Below the pieces are notes generated by a model. The model did not search any database. It saw only the letters and a program-made list of their open reading frames with translations, and was not told the DNA's origin. A program made the translations under genes and the position numbers. A DNA stretch of 64,000 nt, from contig CAMZMU010000117.1 in assembly GCA_947311845.1 (NCBI GenBank), forward strand, positions 79,719,447 through 79,783,446, written 5' to 3'. Shown here piece after piece: positions 1-10,119 of this stretch (position 1 is the stretch's first letter; each line of letters opens with the position of its first letter). The DNA comes from Poa pratensis. Lineage: Eukaryota > Streptophyta > Magnoliopsida > Poales > Poaceae.

Positions 1-484
1 TTTTTGGATATGCTCTTCTGCACGTTGCACATACCAAACTTTGCTCTTGAATTAGAAAAGTTGCATGCTGTTCAAGTGCCCAAGTGCATTGCTTACGATT
101 TTGTTTTCTGACAACTCTAATTGGTTGTGAATAATTCGATTCACAATATTTTGATCATGAACTTGAGTTTTGGAGCCCAAGTTCTACTGAAATCTCCCAA
201 TAAGTGGGGATTTGTAAAGAAAACTTAAGAGGGGAGGGCATACATGGTTGAACTGACTTCGAACGATAAGAAGCAGAGGAACTTATGAGGGGAGGCTGGA
301 GGCACTGCCCCTACACCGCGGCTCTACCGAGCAATCCAGTCTCCTTCCTACATGGTACCCCTCTTGCTGCATGACTTCTTGCGAATGCTTTCTGTTTTGA
401 TCAAATGGACAGCCCATGCATGTCGATCCATTAGAGGGTACTCTAGGAGAATCTCAAATATAGAGGAATCATAATAGTAATCAA
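1..484. other. Unassigned intergenic DNA at the left edge
   Basis: I see no reading frame of interest, no terminal repeats and no RNA gene here. Base composition is mixed and ordinary for grass intergenic DNA. It lies directly beside the poly-T end of the LINE fragment that follows, so it may be that element's insertion site. Confidence 0.4.
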
Positions 485-486
485 TC

Positions 487-1290
487 TTTTTTTGGGAAAG
501 AAAGGGGGTACAACGTCCCCGGAATCAGATCGATGCGATTATAGGTGTGGGTGGCGGGCAATCACATCCATCACGAAACGAAAAACAGCGCCCAAAAACT
601 AGCCTAGCGGACTATCTCCAGATCTGTCCCAAGCCAACAGAGAGCTTCCAATGCTCAATCTCTTTGAGGATCCTATGACAAACCGCTCTGACCATCTCCG
701 ATGACCGCTGAAAAACCCTGATGTTTCTCTCTTTCTAGAGAGACCAGAAAATTAGGAGAACCACGGGTCGAAACTTTTCCGAGCTCGCAGCGGCGCGTGT
801 CGCTGTGCGTCCGACCACAAGTCTATCAGGGAGTACTTGGCAGCTGGAACTTGCTGAGCAAGGTCGCAACGTCGAAGCACGCTATGCCAAACTTCCCGAG
901 CGAACATGCAGCCAAGCGCGATGTGATCTGCCGTCTTGGATGCCTAATCACAGAGTTGGCAAGTTGTATGAGAGTTCAGGCCATGCCTTACTCCGCGGTC
1001 CGCCGTCTAGAGCCGCTGCTGGTAACCAATCTAATGGGAGGCGGAGTTGTGCTGTCGAATCTGGTACGTCACCGGACCCTACAATCCTCAAAGCATCCAG
1101 GCAAAAGCTTTAAGTACAGGTGCGGATCTTGCCTTGTGACATCATTACAGATGCCAAAACAAAGACGCTCGAACACCCGACACAACATTTTGGCTCGTCT
1201 TGTGGAGTTAGCTGGTGAAGGCTCCTTCTTAGTAGGTAGTTATTTTCCGATGTTTCCTATTCCTACGCGCCTAAGTTAGTTCTAACATCC
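487..1290 (-). mobile_element. LINE 3' fragment with zf-RVT remnant, 5'-truncated
   Basis: Read on the minus strand, about 990-800 encodes a degenerate reverse-transcriptase zinc-binding (zf-RVT) region, with CQLCD, ADHIALGC and FAREVWHSVLRRCDL in order. Around 740-610 lies a C-terminal LINE tail of the type ERNIRVFQRSSE followed by EIEHWK. Stop codons and frame changes break the frame. A T-run at 487-493 on the plus strand is the poly(A) end. Endonuclease and reverse transcriptase are absent, so this is a 5'-truncated dead copy. The right boundary is approximate and I could not identify a target-site duplication. Confidence 0.7.
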
Positions 1291-1299
1291 TCTCTTTAT

Positions 1300-3167
1300 G
1301 TTTAGGCCGGTGGGGTGTCAATAATTCACAATAATGTAGTGTCGAAAAAAAGAGTGTAAGGTGAAAGTGTTGAGTGCCAATGGAATAGTGGAGCTTGGTG
1401 CCTATTAAGGTGAAGGTGTAGTATATATTTATACAGGAGAAAGACCCCTCAGATGAAGGTTGGTGTGCAATGATTTTGTCTCATTTTATTTTTTTACTAA
1501 TAGTTTAAACACGAGTCTTGCAAGGCATAATTTGCTACTACAATTGATATGAGTTATTTGTCTTTATATTTTTCAGATAGTGTCATTGTACTAGCTACTG
1601 CCGGAATGTGTTTTTTGACTGGTTTGAGAAAAAAGACCACCTTTGTCGGCGTAATGATCATGATATCTCCTCCAAATATTATTGAAGGGAAAATCTAACA
1701 ATAAACGTCTCATCTGCTCCCTCTCCATGTGACGGGTGTTTGTGTGTGCTTTCTCCTATAGGAGAGAGTGCATGTATGCATGCAAGAATCTAATAATATT
1801 ATCACGTTAATCACAATTTTCGAAAATTTAAGATAATTTATGTTTTAAACCGTTATTCCGATCATCGATCCGTTTATACCGCTAAATTCGTCTCGACAAG
1901 GGTTTCAAAACTAGGTCCATTATCAATATGTTTTGATGAATTCTTTTTTCGCATCAGTTACTGAATTACGATACTTTGGCTATCAGATTAGCACCAAACA
2001 AATAACATCATAACTATACATTCTCATTAGATAATTTTTTAACATATTTCTAGACATTTGCGACACATCTACATTTCAGGTATGTCAAACTTTAACGTCA
2101 CACCAGTTACCGGATTAAAACACTATGGCTACCGAATTAGCGGCTACCAGTTATCATGATAATTGTGCATGGTTATTAGATAATTGCTTACATGTTTTTT
2201 TAACAAATAAATTATATGTTCAGTTAGAGAGTAAGAGTTTAACTGTTTCCAAGACCTAAGAGATGGTATCATTCCACAAAAATTAGTATAATCAGCCTTA
2301 CATTGGAGTCGATTGGTGTAAACAAACATGTTAACCAACTTATCATAATTAGTCATAAGAATCTGGTAACTACTGACGATTATTTTATCAAAACATGTCA
2401 ACATTGGATTTAGATTTGTAGATCTCTTCGCGACTAAGCCCACGGTGAAAACATATTTTCAATCGGATTATCGCTTTGAGAGTTTTTTTTTATTTAATCA
2501 TAGAGGGCAATCTAGGATGACATCATCGGTTACATCACTGAACGTGTGCATATATTAAAACCACCACACCGGATTGTTTTTATGTGGCGCCGCCAAGTAG
2601 TCCGGTAATATATAGTATTTATACATCTCCCATACTAAAGAACTGCTCATAGCTCGCGAAGTTTTGGATAGTAGAGTAAGGTTGTGGAGATCAACATTCT
2701 CTCCCTATGTGGGTGGTGGGTGTAACAAAGATATAGCATTAGAAACGCCGATGTTGTTGTTACCGGTGGGAAACGCATTACACAAAGCTAGGTGCCTACT
2801 GAGTTGTAATTTCTTCTGAGCGAAGTCTTGAACTACAAACTACCGCACAAATGATGCTTGAAAAAGGTGGAGTTCTGTTCAGAAAATCAGATTACAATGT
2901 TTTTATTAGACAGAACGAGATTTGTTTTGGATTAAATGGAAATCCGTTAGTTTAACTCGAACATGTGAGAAACATATATTTTAACTAAACATCGTTCTAC
3001 TCATCACATGTGCCATATCCATGGCCTGGTGGCAGCATTTTTTCACGTTTCAGTACATTATTTCGACCAATTGTTAATACGAGTAATGATCACACATACT
3101 AATAGTCGTTCTTGTCTAAAAAAATTAATAGACCGTACATTAACAGGAAAAACTAAAACAACGATCA
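1300..3167. other. AT-rich intergenic DNA with a diverged internal duplication
   Basis: No coding sequence is supported here. Segments 1954-2047 and 2101-2190 look like diverged copies of one unit: both contain a cagtta(c)..gatta..tatggct/ttggct..(c)ag core followed by cattctcattag/gcatggttattag and ataatt. Short minus-strand frames in this AT-rich DNA look fortuitous. Confidence 0.35.
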
Positions 3168-4332
3168 TCTATACCAATATAAAAAGAGCGAGAGGGGGCA
3201 GATCCAAACCATCGCGGCCGTACAACTTTGGATCTAACGACCCCTGTTGACTCCGTGTTTGACGGTAAAACATTGTCCGCTCCTGACTTTTATGCTATAT
3301 TTTTTTACGGGGCAGATCCTATGCTTGACTTTTATGCTACATTTTTTTATTGCTAAGGTATCTGCAGTATAAAGAAATGGTATTATGCTAAATTAAGGAT
3401 TTCATAACCAAATGTTATTTCTTTGGCATAATATGCGTTCCTGGTGCATGGAACATGCGCCTTGTATTCTCTTTCCATTATTTTATTTCTAAATTGTAGC
3501 TTATTTTTGTTAGTATATTGTTCGCTACAAAGGTCTTAATCGTGCCAAGCCACATCGGGCCGGTGCATGATTTGTTTTGGTGATTTCTCCAGTCGAGAAG
3601 TATGAACCTTTGAATTATCGCAGGGAAAAAATGTACTAATTCACATCGTGATCCATATTTAACTTAGCTAGCAGCTTTGTTTATCATTTTGTCTATGTAT
3701 CTCTGTTGTGTTTAGATTTTCTCTTATTTTTAACTTAGTGCCATCTCATATTCTAAATTTATACAATAAAATGCTCCCCTCTGATCACATTTTATTGAAC
3801 CAGTTTTCAGACCTGGACAAGTTTTCAGATTGTAATATGCTGCTCTATAATTAAGATATGACAATCATATGTAGGCATATGTGTGTCAGCTCATAGCTAC
3901 TTCTGATTACCACTTTAGAATTTATTTTATTTTTGTTTCCTACTAGCCGCCGAAGAAACATGTTTACTAGTTCATTTTTCTTATTTGTTATATTATGCAG
4001 AACTTTGGCATCAAGAAAATGCTGAGAAGAGAACTCCATGTCACTGATGATCATTTTGTTCATCAAAGTTCCTATATCCTGGGTCTCAAATGTTTTTAAA
4101 TTTCATTGAAACTTTTTGTACAGTTTATACATGAGATGTGATTTTGATCAAGATAAAGGAGGGAAGAGCAGGAGTATGTCATCGTGAAGGTGAGAGTGTA
4201 GTCTTGAAATCGATAGTGAAGACGGTAGTAAGAGAGGGACATCAAATGATGAAGGAATACATAACAGGAGAATTATGGTATTTGTATTGTATTATCTAAT
4301 GGAGACGTGCATTGCACGTGCACGATTACTAG
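3168..4332. mobile_element. Non-autonomous Helitron
   Basis: The 5' end reads TCTATACCAATATAAAAAG, a start typical of grass Helitrons, and follows an A at 3167. The 3' end is CTAG at 4329-4332 followed by T at 4333, so the insertion lies between A and T as expected. Just inside the 3' end, CGTGCA (4306-4311) and TGCACG (4319-4324) form the short hairpin that Helitrons carry before CTRR. No Rep/helicase is present, so any movement needed another element. The interior is AT-rich and I recognise no captured gene. There is no target-site duplication, as expected for this class. Confidence 0.8.
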
Positions 4333-4456
4333 TGGGAACAAAAAACAACGGTGTTAATTAGGTGCACGAGGTAATTCCAGGCTCATGTATCACCCGTTGA
4401 TGGCCGGCCCTGAATAAGATTTTGCCGCATAATGAAGTAGCACCCGGCACTACTTA

Positions 4457-4783
4457 GGGTATGTACAATGGGGTGACGTCAGTCTTCTCTTAGCGTTGAC
4501 ATGTAAGATATTTGTCTAGTTGGAAGAGAGAGAATGAAGAAAGAGGAGTCTGCCTTCTCTTAGCTAAGAGATGATCTCTTACGAAATAAGAGAAAGCTAG
4601 TTTCACCATTGTATCAGTTGTCTTCACTTAGAACTACAATTTCATACTAAAATATAATTAATTCTTATTAATGGTAGGGGATGGCAATAAGAGATAATGC
4701 ATTGTACAACTTATAATTTTGTCTTCTCTAAATGATGTGGACGGCTAAGAGAAGACGCGCCCTCCCCACCATTGTACATGCCC
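4457..4783. mobile_element. Tourist/PIF-like MITE, 327 bp
   Basis: The ends are inverted repeats: GGGTATGTACAATGGGG on the left and CCCCACCATTGTACATGCCC on the right (reverse complement GGGCATGTACAATGGTGGGG). It is flanked by TTA at 4454-4456 and TTA at 4784-4786. A 3-bp TTA/TAA duplication is characteristic of PIF/Harbinger and its Tourist MITEs. The interior is non-coding. It lies about 100 bp beyond the 3' end of the MATH-BTB gene. Confidence 0.85.
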
Positions 4784-4884
4784 TTATAACTTCGGTGGGT
4801 TACTCCCTGCTTTTGTGTTGTTTCGAGTACAAATGAGTTAATCCAATCATATTGATGGTAACAGATGGACTATATTATACAGAT

Positions 4885-5910
4885 TCAAATGCCGGTTGCC
4901 GTGGAAGACGTCGAGGTGCTCGTATTTGCTCCACCGTGTGGACCAGGACGAGCTCCATCGGGTCGTCGGAAGATGCGAGGAACCGCATGCATGAGTCCCA
5001 GAGTCTGGCCACCACGGAGCTCACGCCGACGTTCTTGCTGCATATCCTGGCAGACCCGCTTCAGCTTCTCAATCTCATACCTTTCTGCCGCGACCAGTAG
5101 CCGCTCCGCCATTGCTGTCGCCTCAAGCTGACTCATGTCAGGTAGCCTGTGCTTGTATATGAATTGGAGCAGAGTGCCGAACACTTCGGCGTCCATGTCG
5201 TCTACGCGTAGTACAGCGGTGTTCTCGACGATCGTGGCGCCCGAGAGTTCGGCCCTGAATACCGGGGATCGTTCCTCGAGAATCGACCGATGCGCGGCGA
5301 ACGTCTCCCGGCCAACCTGAATCTTCACGTCTGGTTGCCCGTGCAAGTCTAACGGCGGCGGCCGCGACGGCGCCACGCCTGCAGGTTCCGGCACGGCAGC
5401 CTCGACGTGGTCGTCGGTACCAAGCCCAAGGTCGACGGCGACGTCGCACAGGATGATCAGGCAATCGTCCTGCAGATGCTCCTCCTCGTCCAGATCTTCG
5501 TTTCTCAAGAAGTTTCTCAACCCCCAGACGTCGCTGCTCGAGAACCGGCGTTCTCCAAGCGAGGTCCCGGTCAACGACGGCTCCCCGGCCTGGTTGAGCA
5601 CGCTGAACTTGAACGTCGCCGTGGCATCGCCGGTCTCTGCGTGGCTGACTTGTTGGAGGAAGAGAGAGATGTAGCCGTCATGTTCCTCCGTTTCGCCGTT
5701 CGGGTAGCACGCGATTCTCCAGCCATGGCCGCCGACATGGAAGGTGCATGACGTGATCGCCGTGCCATTGGGCACCCTGTTCCTGACTTGTGTGTACCCG
5801 TCGATCTGGAGCACGTGGCACCCGGTTGCCCACCTCACGCTGACGGTTGAACCGGAGAGATGCTGCCGGCCGGCGGCGCGGAGGGCAGACAGAATCGCCG
5901 ACATCGACAT
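4885..5910 (-). CDS. MATH-BTB domain protein (CUL3 adaptor family), C-terminus frameshifted
   Basis: A 341-codon intronless frame. Residues about 15-160 form a MATH domain (SVRWATGCHVLQIDGY near the start, GHGWRIACYPNG, ISLFLQQ, WGLRNFL, DDCLIILCDVAV). Residues about 190-290 form a BTB/POZ domain (DVKIQVG, FAAHRSILEERSPVFRAEL, FGTLLQFIYKHRLPD, AAERYEIEKLKRVCQ). In this grass-expanded family MATH binds substrates and BTB docks on CUL3 ubiquitin ligases. After residue 290 (about 5041) the frame becomes unlike the family. The neighbouring minus frame, SKNVGVSSVVA then CMRFLASSDDPMELV, is the expected C-terminal helix region and stops at 4875. That fits a small deletion near 5036-5043. The family segment between SVVA and CMRF also looks shortened. 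The start (MSMS) is the only upstream ATG that fits the domain. It could be a young pseudogene or a protein with an altered tail. Confidence 0.85.
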   Translation of the reverse strand: MSMSAILSALRAAGRQHLSGSTVSVRWATGCHVLQIDGYTQVRNRVPNGTAITSCTFHVGGHGWRIACYPNGETEEHDGYISLFLQQVSHAETGDATATFKFSVLNQAGEPSLTGTSLGERRFSSSDVWGLRNFLRNEDLDEEEHLQDDCLIILCDVAVDLGLGTDDHVEAAVPEPAGVAPSRPPPLDLHGQPDVKIQVGRETFAAHRSILEERSPVFRAELSGATIVENTAVLRVDDMDAEVFGTLLQFIYKHRLPDMSQLEATAMAERLLVAAERYEIEKLKRVCQDMQQERRRELRGGQTLGLMHAVPRIFRRPDGARPGPHGGANTSTSTSSTATGI

Positions 5911-6005
5911 GACTTGGGCGACAGGGTTGACGAGAGATCGATTCTTGCAGGTATTGTATGTACCGGTCGACGACGATACACGATCGACGACAGGTATCTC
6001 TAATG

Positions 6006-6063
6006 TACTCCGGAAACTAGTGCTTTTTTTTTTTTTTTGAATTTTACTCCGGAAACTAGTGCT
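6006..6063. repeat. 19-bp target-site duplication flanking a bare poly-T insertion
   Basis: TACTCCGGAAACTAGTGCT occurs at 6006-6024 and again, perfectly, at 6045-6063. Between them are only 14 T and GAATTT. The pattern matches target-primed reverse transcription that copied little more than a poly(A) tail. It lies about 100-150 bp upstream of the MATH-BTB start codon, in the likely 5' UTR or promoter. Confidence 0.7.
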
Positions 6064-6298
6064 ACTGTGCTACCGATCTCTTCCGTACCGTTACAGAAGC
6101 GGTTTATTCTTTTCTCGTACGGAGTAGTTTTTTTTTTGACAGATCTTTCTCGTAGTGCACCGGCCGGGACGGTCCAGGTCTCTTCCAACTAAAAGGTATC
6201 TAGTACTGTACATTGCAATGGACATCAATCGTGATTTCTTAGAGGGCAATTGCCATGAGCTCTACCTTTTCATCGGAAAGAAATCTGATTGACCAGTG

Positions 6299-6585
6299 TT
6301 TTTTTTTTTTTGCGAAAAGGACCCCAGATCCATTACATTTGATCACCAGTACAACCCTCAAGAAACACAGAAATTACATTCCGGTCCCTGAGGACCCAGC
6401 TTCCCACCGACACCGCCGCGAGACGGAGACGCGCCGATCCGCCGCTGCCGCCGAGCTCCATCCGAGCCGGCCCCGCCTTGACGATCCGCAGCACCACCGC
6501 GTCCGGGAAGTCGCCGTCTTCATTCTTCCGAATCGCACGGCGGAGCAGAGAAAAGCTGGAAAAGCACTGGACGCTCATGTTCAAG
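6299..6585 (-). mobile_element. Non-LTR retroelement 3' tail
   Basis: A T-run at 6299-6311, then a GCGAAAAGGACCCCAGATCC lead-in and a GC-rich stretch, looks like the reversed 3' end of a grass non-LTR element that begins with poly-T and 'ccagatccatta'. I infer the class from that layout only. No coding domain remains. The right boundary is where TNP2 homology begins and is approximate. Confidence 0.4.
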
Positions 6586-9500
6586 AACTGCTCCTCAAGG
6601 AGACGAGCAACGCCGGAGCTGCAGCCAGAGAGAAAGCCAAGCTGGCGCAAATGGAGATAGACGGGAAGACTCCGTTGTATCCTGGGTGCCGGCCACATGA
6701 TACGCGCTTGCAAGTAACGCTTGATGCTCTGGAGATGAAGGCGGAAAACAAATGGACCGACGTGAGCTTCACCAAGAACATGCAATTCATGCACGATCGT
6801 CTTCCCGCGGGCAACACATTGCCAATTAGTATCAAGGAGGCCAAGAAAGTCGTGTGCCCTCTTGACCTGCCGCATGTTAAATACCACGCCTGCATCAATG
6901 ATTGCGTAATTTATCGGGGCGAGTACAAGGACAGAACCACATGTCCGGTGTGCGGCCACGGACGGTACAAGAGTACTGGGAACAAGAAAGTTCCTCGAAA
7001 AGTGGTATGGTACTTTCCTATCACTCCCCGTCTGCAGCGGTACTTCGTGGACCCTAAGGAAGCAAAACTCATGCAATGGCACGCGGAAAGGGAGAAGCCT
7101 GAAGAAGATCCGGAGAAGGGCAGGATCCTGACACACCATTCAGACGCTAGCCAGTGGGAAGCATTGGACATCGCCTTCGAAAATTTTGGGGGCGACGCAA
7201 GGAACGTCAGGCTGGGTATGAGCACCGATGGACTCAATCCGTTCGGCAACCAGAGTAGCACGCATAGCACCTGGCCCGTGTTTGTATGGCCTTACAACCT
7301 TCCCCCGTGGCTGCGCACGAAGCAAAGGTACATACACATGAGTATTCTCATTCAGGGGCCGAAACAACCAGGTGTCGACATACATCTGTATCTCGCGCTG
7401 TTGAAAGAGGAGTTAGCCATGTTGTGGGAGACGCCAGCCCGTACGTGGGATGCCTACACTGGAGATTATTTCGACTGAGAGCCGCGTTGCTCACGACGGT
7501 GCAGGACTATCCTGGTTGCTCATATGTATCGGCCCAGGTAGGCCATGGATTCTGCGCATGTGTCAGGTGCATGGATGAGACCCCGCATCTCCAGCTACCA
7601 AGGGATCTCGGGTCTTCGAAAACCGTGTTCCCAGGGGCTCGAAGGTGGCTTCGCATGGATCACCCGTGGAGGAAACGCGGTGACCTGTTCAATGGTAAGG
7701 ACGAGCTCGAAAGAGCCCCGCGCCCGAGGAGCTGCACAGAAATCGACGAGCTTTTGAAAAATTGGGAGGAGTGCCCTACGCCGGGAAAGAAGCGACCGAG
7801 GGTAGATCCGCTGCTGGGTGTATGGAAAGCGAGGTCTGTTTTCCACGACTTGGAGTACTGGAAGGTCCTCCACACGCCCCATAGCCTCGATTGAATGCAC
7901 ATTACGAAGAATGTTACCGAGAGTCTGCTTGGCACTCTTTCCAACATGTCGGAAAAGACCAAGGATGGGACGAGAGCAAGATACGATCTGAAATGGCTTG
8001 GCATCAGGAAAGATCTTCAGGCCCCCGATAGTGATGACGATGATGATGATCAGACGGAAGGGACTCAAGGTCGCCGCAAAAGGGTAAAGAAGAACGCGGT
8101 GGTGCTTCCCGCTGCCTGCTTCACTATGAGTCCGGAGGAGCTCGAGCAGTTTTACAGGTGCCTGTAGGAGTCAAATTTCCTCACGGTTACGCGGGGAAGA
8201 TAAGCAGATATCTGGACGCAACGAAGAAGAGGTTCAGCGGGATGAAGTCTCACGATTGTCACGTGCTGATGACGCAGATACTTCCCGTTGCGATCCGAGG
8301 GATAATGGACGAGCACGTCCGTGATACGCTGCTTGCCCTTTGCAACTTTTTCGACGTCATCAACAGGAAGTCGATAGCGTGAGGCAGCTGGACAGGCTAC
8401 AGAAGAGATCGTGTTGATACTATGCGAGCTCGAGATTTACTTCCCGCCCGCATTCTTTGATATCTGCGTGCATCTCCTTCTCTATGTCGTTGATGACATC
8501 AGGCAGCTCGGGCCGACATTCCTGCACTACATGATGTCGTTCGAAAGGCAGAACGGTGTCATGAAAGGATACGTTCGCAACAGGGCCCATCCAGACGCAA
8601 GCATGGCCAAGGGCTTTCTATCCTACGAGTGCATCTCTTCTGCCAGTATTATCTAAGCACCGAGAACCAGGATGTTGGTCTGCCCACCAGGAAGCACCTC
8701 GGCAGGCTTGATGGATTTGGTCACCGCGAGGGCTACCATTCACTCTTTCTTGGCGTTCATGGTCGAAAAGACGACTTCGACAGGGCTCACCGGGTCGCGC
8801 TACAACACTTAAAATTGATCGAACCTTGGGTCGAAGAGCCCAAAAGCTTAATCAAGCAGAATTACATCGACCTGGGCCGGCCAACGAAGAAGCTAGACGT
8901 AGCAGAGAGCACAACTCTAGCTTCACGCGTTGGTTCAAGAAAAGGCAACTGGTTCAAGCAGAGAGCATAACGCCATCTACGGAAGATGAAAAACTCATAT
9001 TCTCCTTATCACAGGGCCCCGGACACAACGTAAGGACCTATCAGTCATACGACATCAGCGGTTTCAGATTCTGCACCGAGGAAAAGGACAGGAATAGCGA
9101 ATATCAAAACTCAGGAATAACTATGCTATCCTACGGGGATGACGAGGCTACTGTCAAAGAAAGATTCTTCGGAAGGATCGAGGAGATATGGGAGATCAAC
9201 TAATATGGAGAGTCGGTGCCAATGTTCCGTGTGAGATGGGCCAAGGACGTCGTCAAAGAAAGCCGGTATTTCACCACCATGGTAATACCCGATGCCAAAT
9301 CAAAGAACGCCTCCGCAAAAAATGAGCCATGTATACTCGCTAGCCAAGTTGAGCAACGCTTCTTCATGACCGACCCGTCAAAGCCTAGCCGTGTTGTCAT
9401 GAGGAGGGGCAAGAGGAGCATCAGCGGAATGGAAGGAGACGCCAACGAGGAAGACTTGGACAAGAACGGCGATCCGAAGATCGAGGAGGAGTTCGACAAG

Positions 9501-9599
9501 TACTTCGACATGCTGACTACTAGTAAACAAAGAAGGAAACCTCCCTACCTACTAAAGGTTGTCCGTTCATGCGAAGAAATCTCAAGGTGCACGGCCTAA
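6585..9599 (+). pseudogene. TNP2-like CACTA transposase, frameshifted
   Basis: The family-typical order is present across several frames. An N-terminal region (PLYPGC, VKYHACINDCVIYRGEY, CPVCGHGRYK, WYFPITPRLQRYF) leads into the Transposase_21 core with MSTDGLNPF near 7219 and WPYNLPPWL near 7290. After a frame change near 7440 it continues with CMDETPHLQL, WRKRGDLFNG and PHSLD. A TGA at 7892-7894 falls where the family reads straight on into MHITKNV. A DUF4218-like part (8410-8656, LEIYFPPAFFDICVHL, MSFERQNGVMKGYVRNRAHP) and a DUF4216-like part (about 9120-9380, RWAKDVV) follow in other frames. At least four frame changes and one stop make it non-functional. TNP2 would bind the element ends and catalyse excision. 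Confidence 0.9.
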
Positions 9600-9867
9600 A
9601 GTATTCAACCGCGAAGAAGGGAAAGAAGAGAAGCTAGCTCGAAACCGGCCGGGACGAAGAAGACTTTTTTTGTGTATTAATTTGTGTGTGTGTGAGACAA
9701 GCATATGTATATCATGAATAAAATAATGGTCTATTAACAATTGTGTGTATATTCTTTTCTTTAAAACGTGTGTATGTTCTTTCTTTAAATATAACCAAAA
9801 TTTTATTTTAAGGAATAAAAATGTGTTTGTGTTCTTTATTTAAATTTAACCAAAAATATTTTAAAAA

Positions 9868-9946
9868 AAATGAGAAAGTCAGGATTCGAACCTGGCTGCC
9901 CCAAGTTGTGTGTGTGTGAACCATTGGGCTATGCTGGTGTACTTGT
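9868..9946 (-). pseudogene. tRNA-like sequence with intact A and B boxes
   Basis: On the minus strand TAGCCCAATGG matches the Pol III A box (TRGYNNARNNG) and GGTTCGAATCC matches the B box exactly. They are about 30 bp apart, within the tRNA range. The T arm can pair, but the acceptor 5' and 3' strands do not, and GT repeats fill the anticodon region. It is therefore a tRNA pseudogene or a SINE-head-like relic. It lies between the TNP2 relic and the subterminal-type repeat block. Confidence 0.45.
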
Positions 9947-9990
9947 CACATAACAGCTAGCAGTGCTTTTTAGCACTTTTAGCCACGAAA

Positions 9991-10110
9991 TTCTGTGGCG
10001 CATCCCCCAGCAGATGCGCCACAGATTGAATATGTGGCGCATCTGCTGGGGGATGCGCCACAGAATCAGGAACTTCTGTGGCGCATCCCTCCACGGATGC
10101 GCCACAGAAT
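9991..10110. repeat. Inverted TTCTGTGGCGCAT / ATGCGCCACAGAA repeats
   Basis: Three to four palindromic pairs of TTCTGTGGCGCATC and GATGCGCCACAGA lie in 120 bp. The same unit, as TTCTGTGGCGCAC, forms the subterminal repeats at 15932-16141 and in the CACTA at 59366-60817. In CACTA elements such repeats bind the TnpA-type protein. Their position between two genes, with no CACTA end alongside, suggests an old 5' end that has lost its terminal bases. Confidence 0.75.
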
Positions 10111-10119
10111 TTATTTTCC

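Noticed and set aside
797..1279. A 160-codon plus-strand frame
   Set aside because: It is antisense to the LINE zf-RVT remnant and has no recognisable domain. The minus-strand reading explains the sequence.
5135..5751. Plus-strand frames over the MATH-BTB gene
   Set aside because: They are antisense shadows. The minus-strand frame carries both domains.
9991..10110. Regularly spaced short repeats resembling a CRISPR array
   Set aside because: The repeats are palindromic TGTGGCGCA units of a CACTA element in a plant genome, and the spacers are short and irregular.
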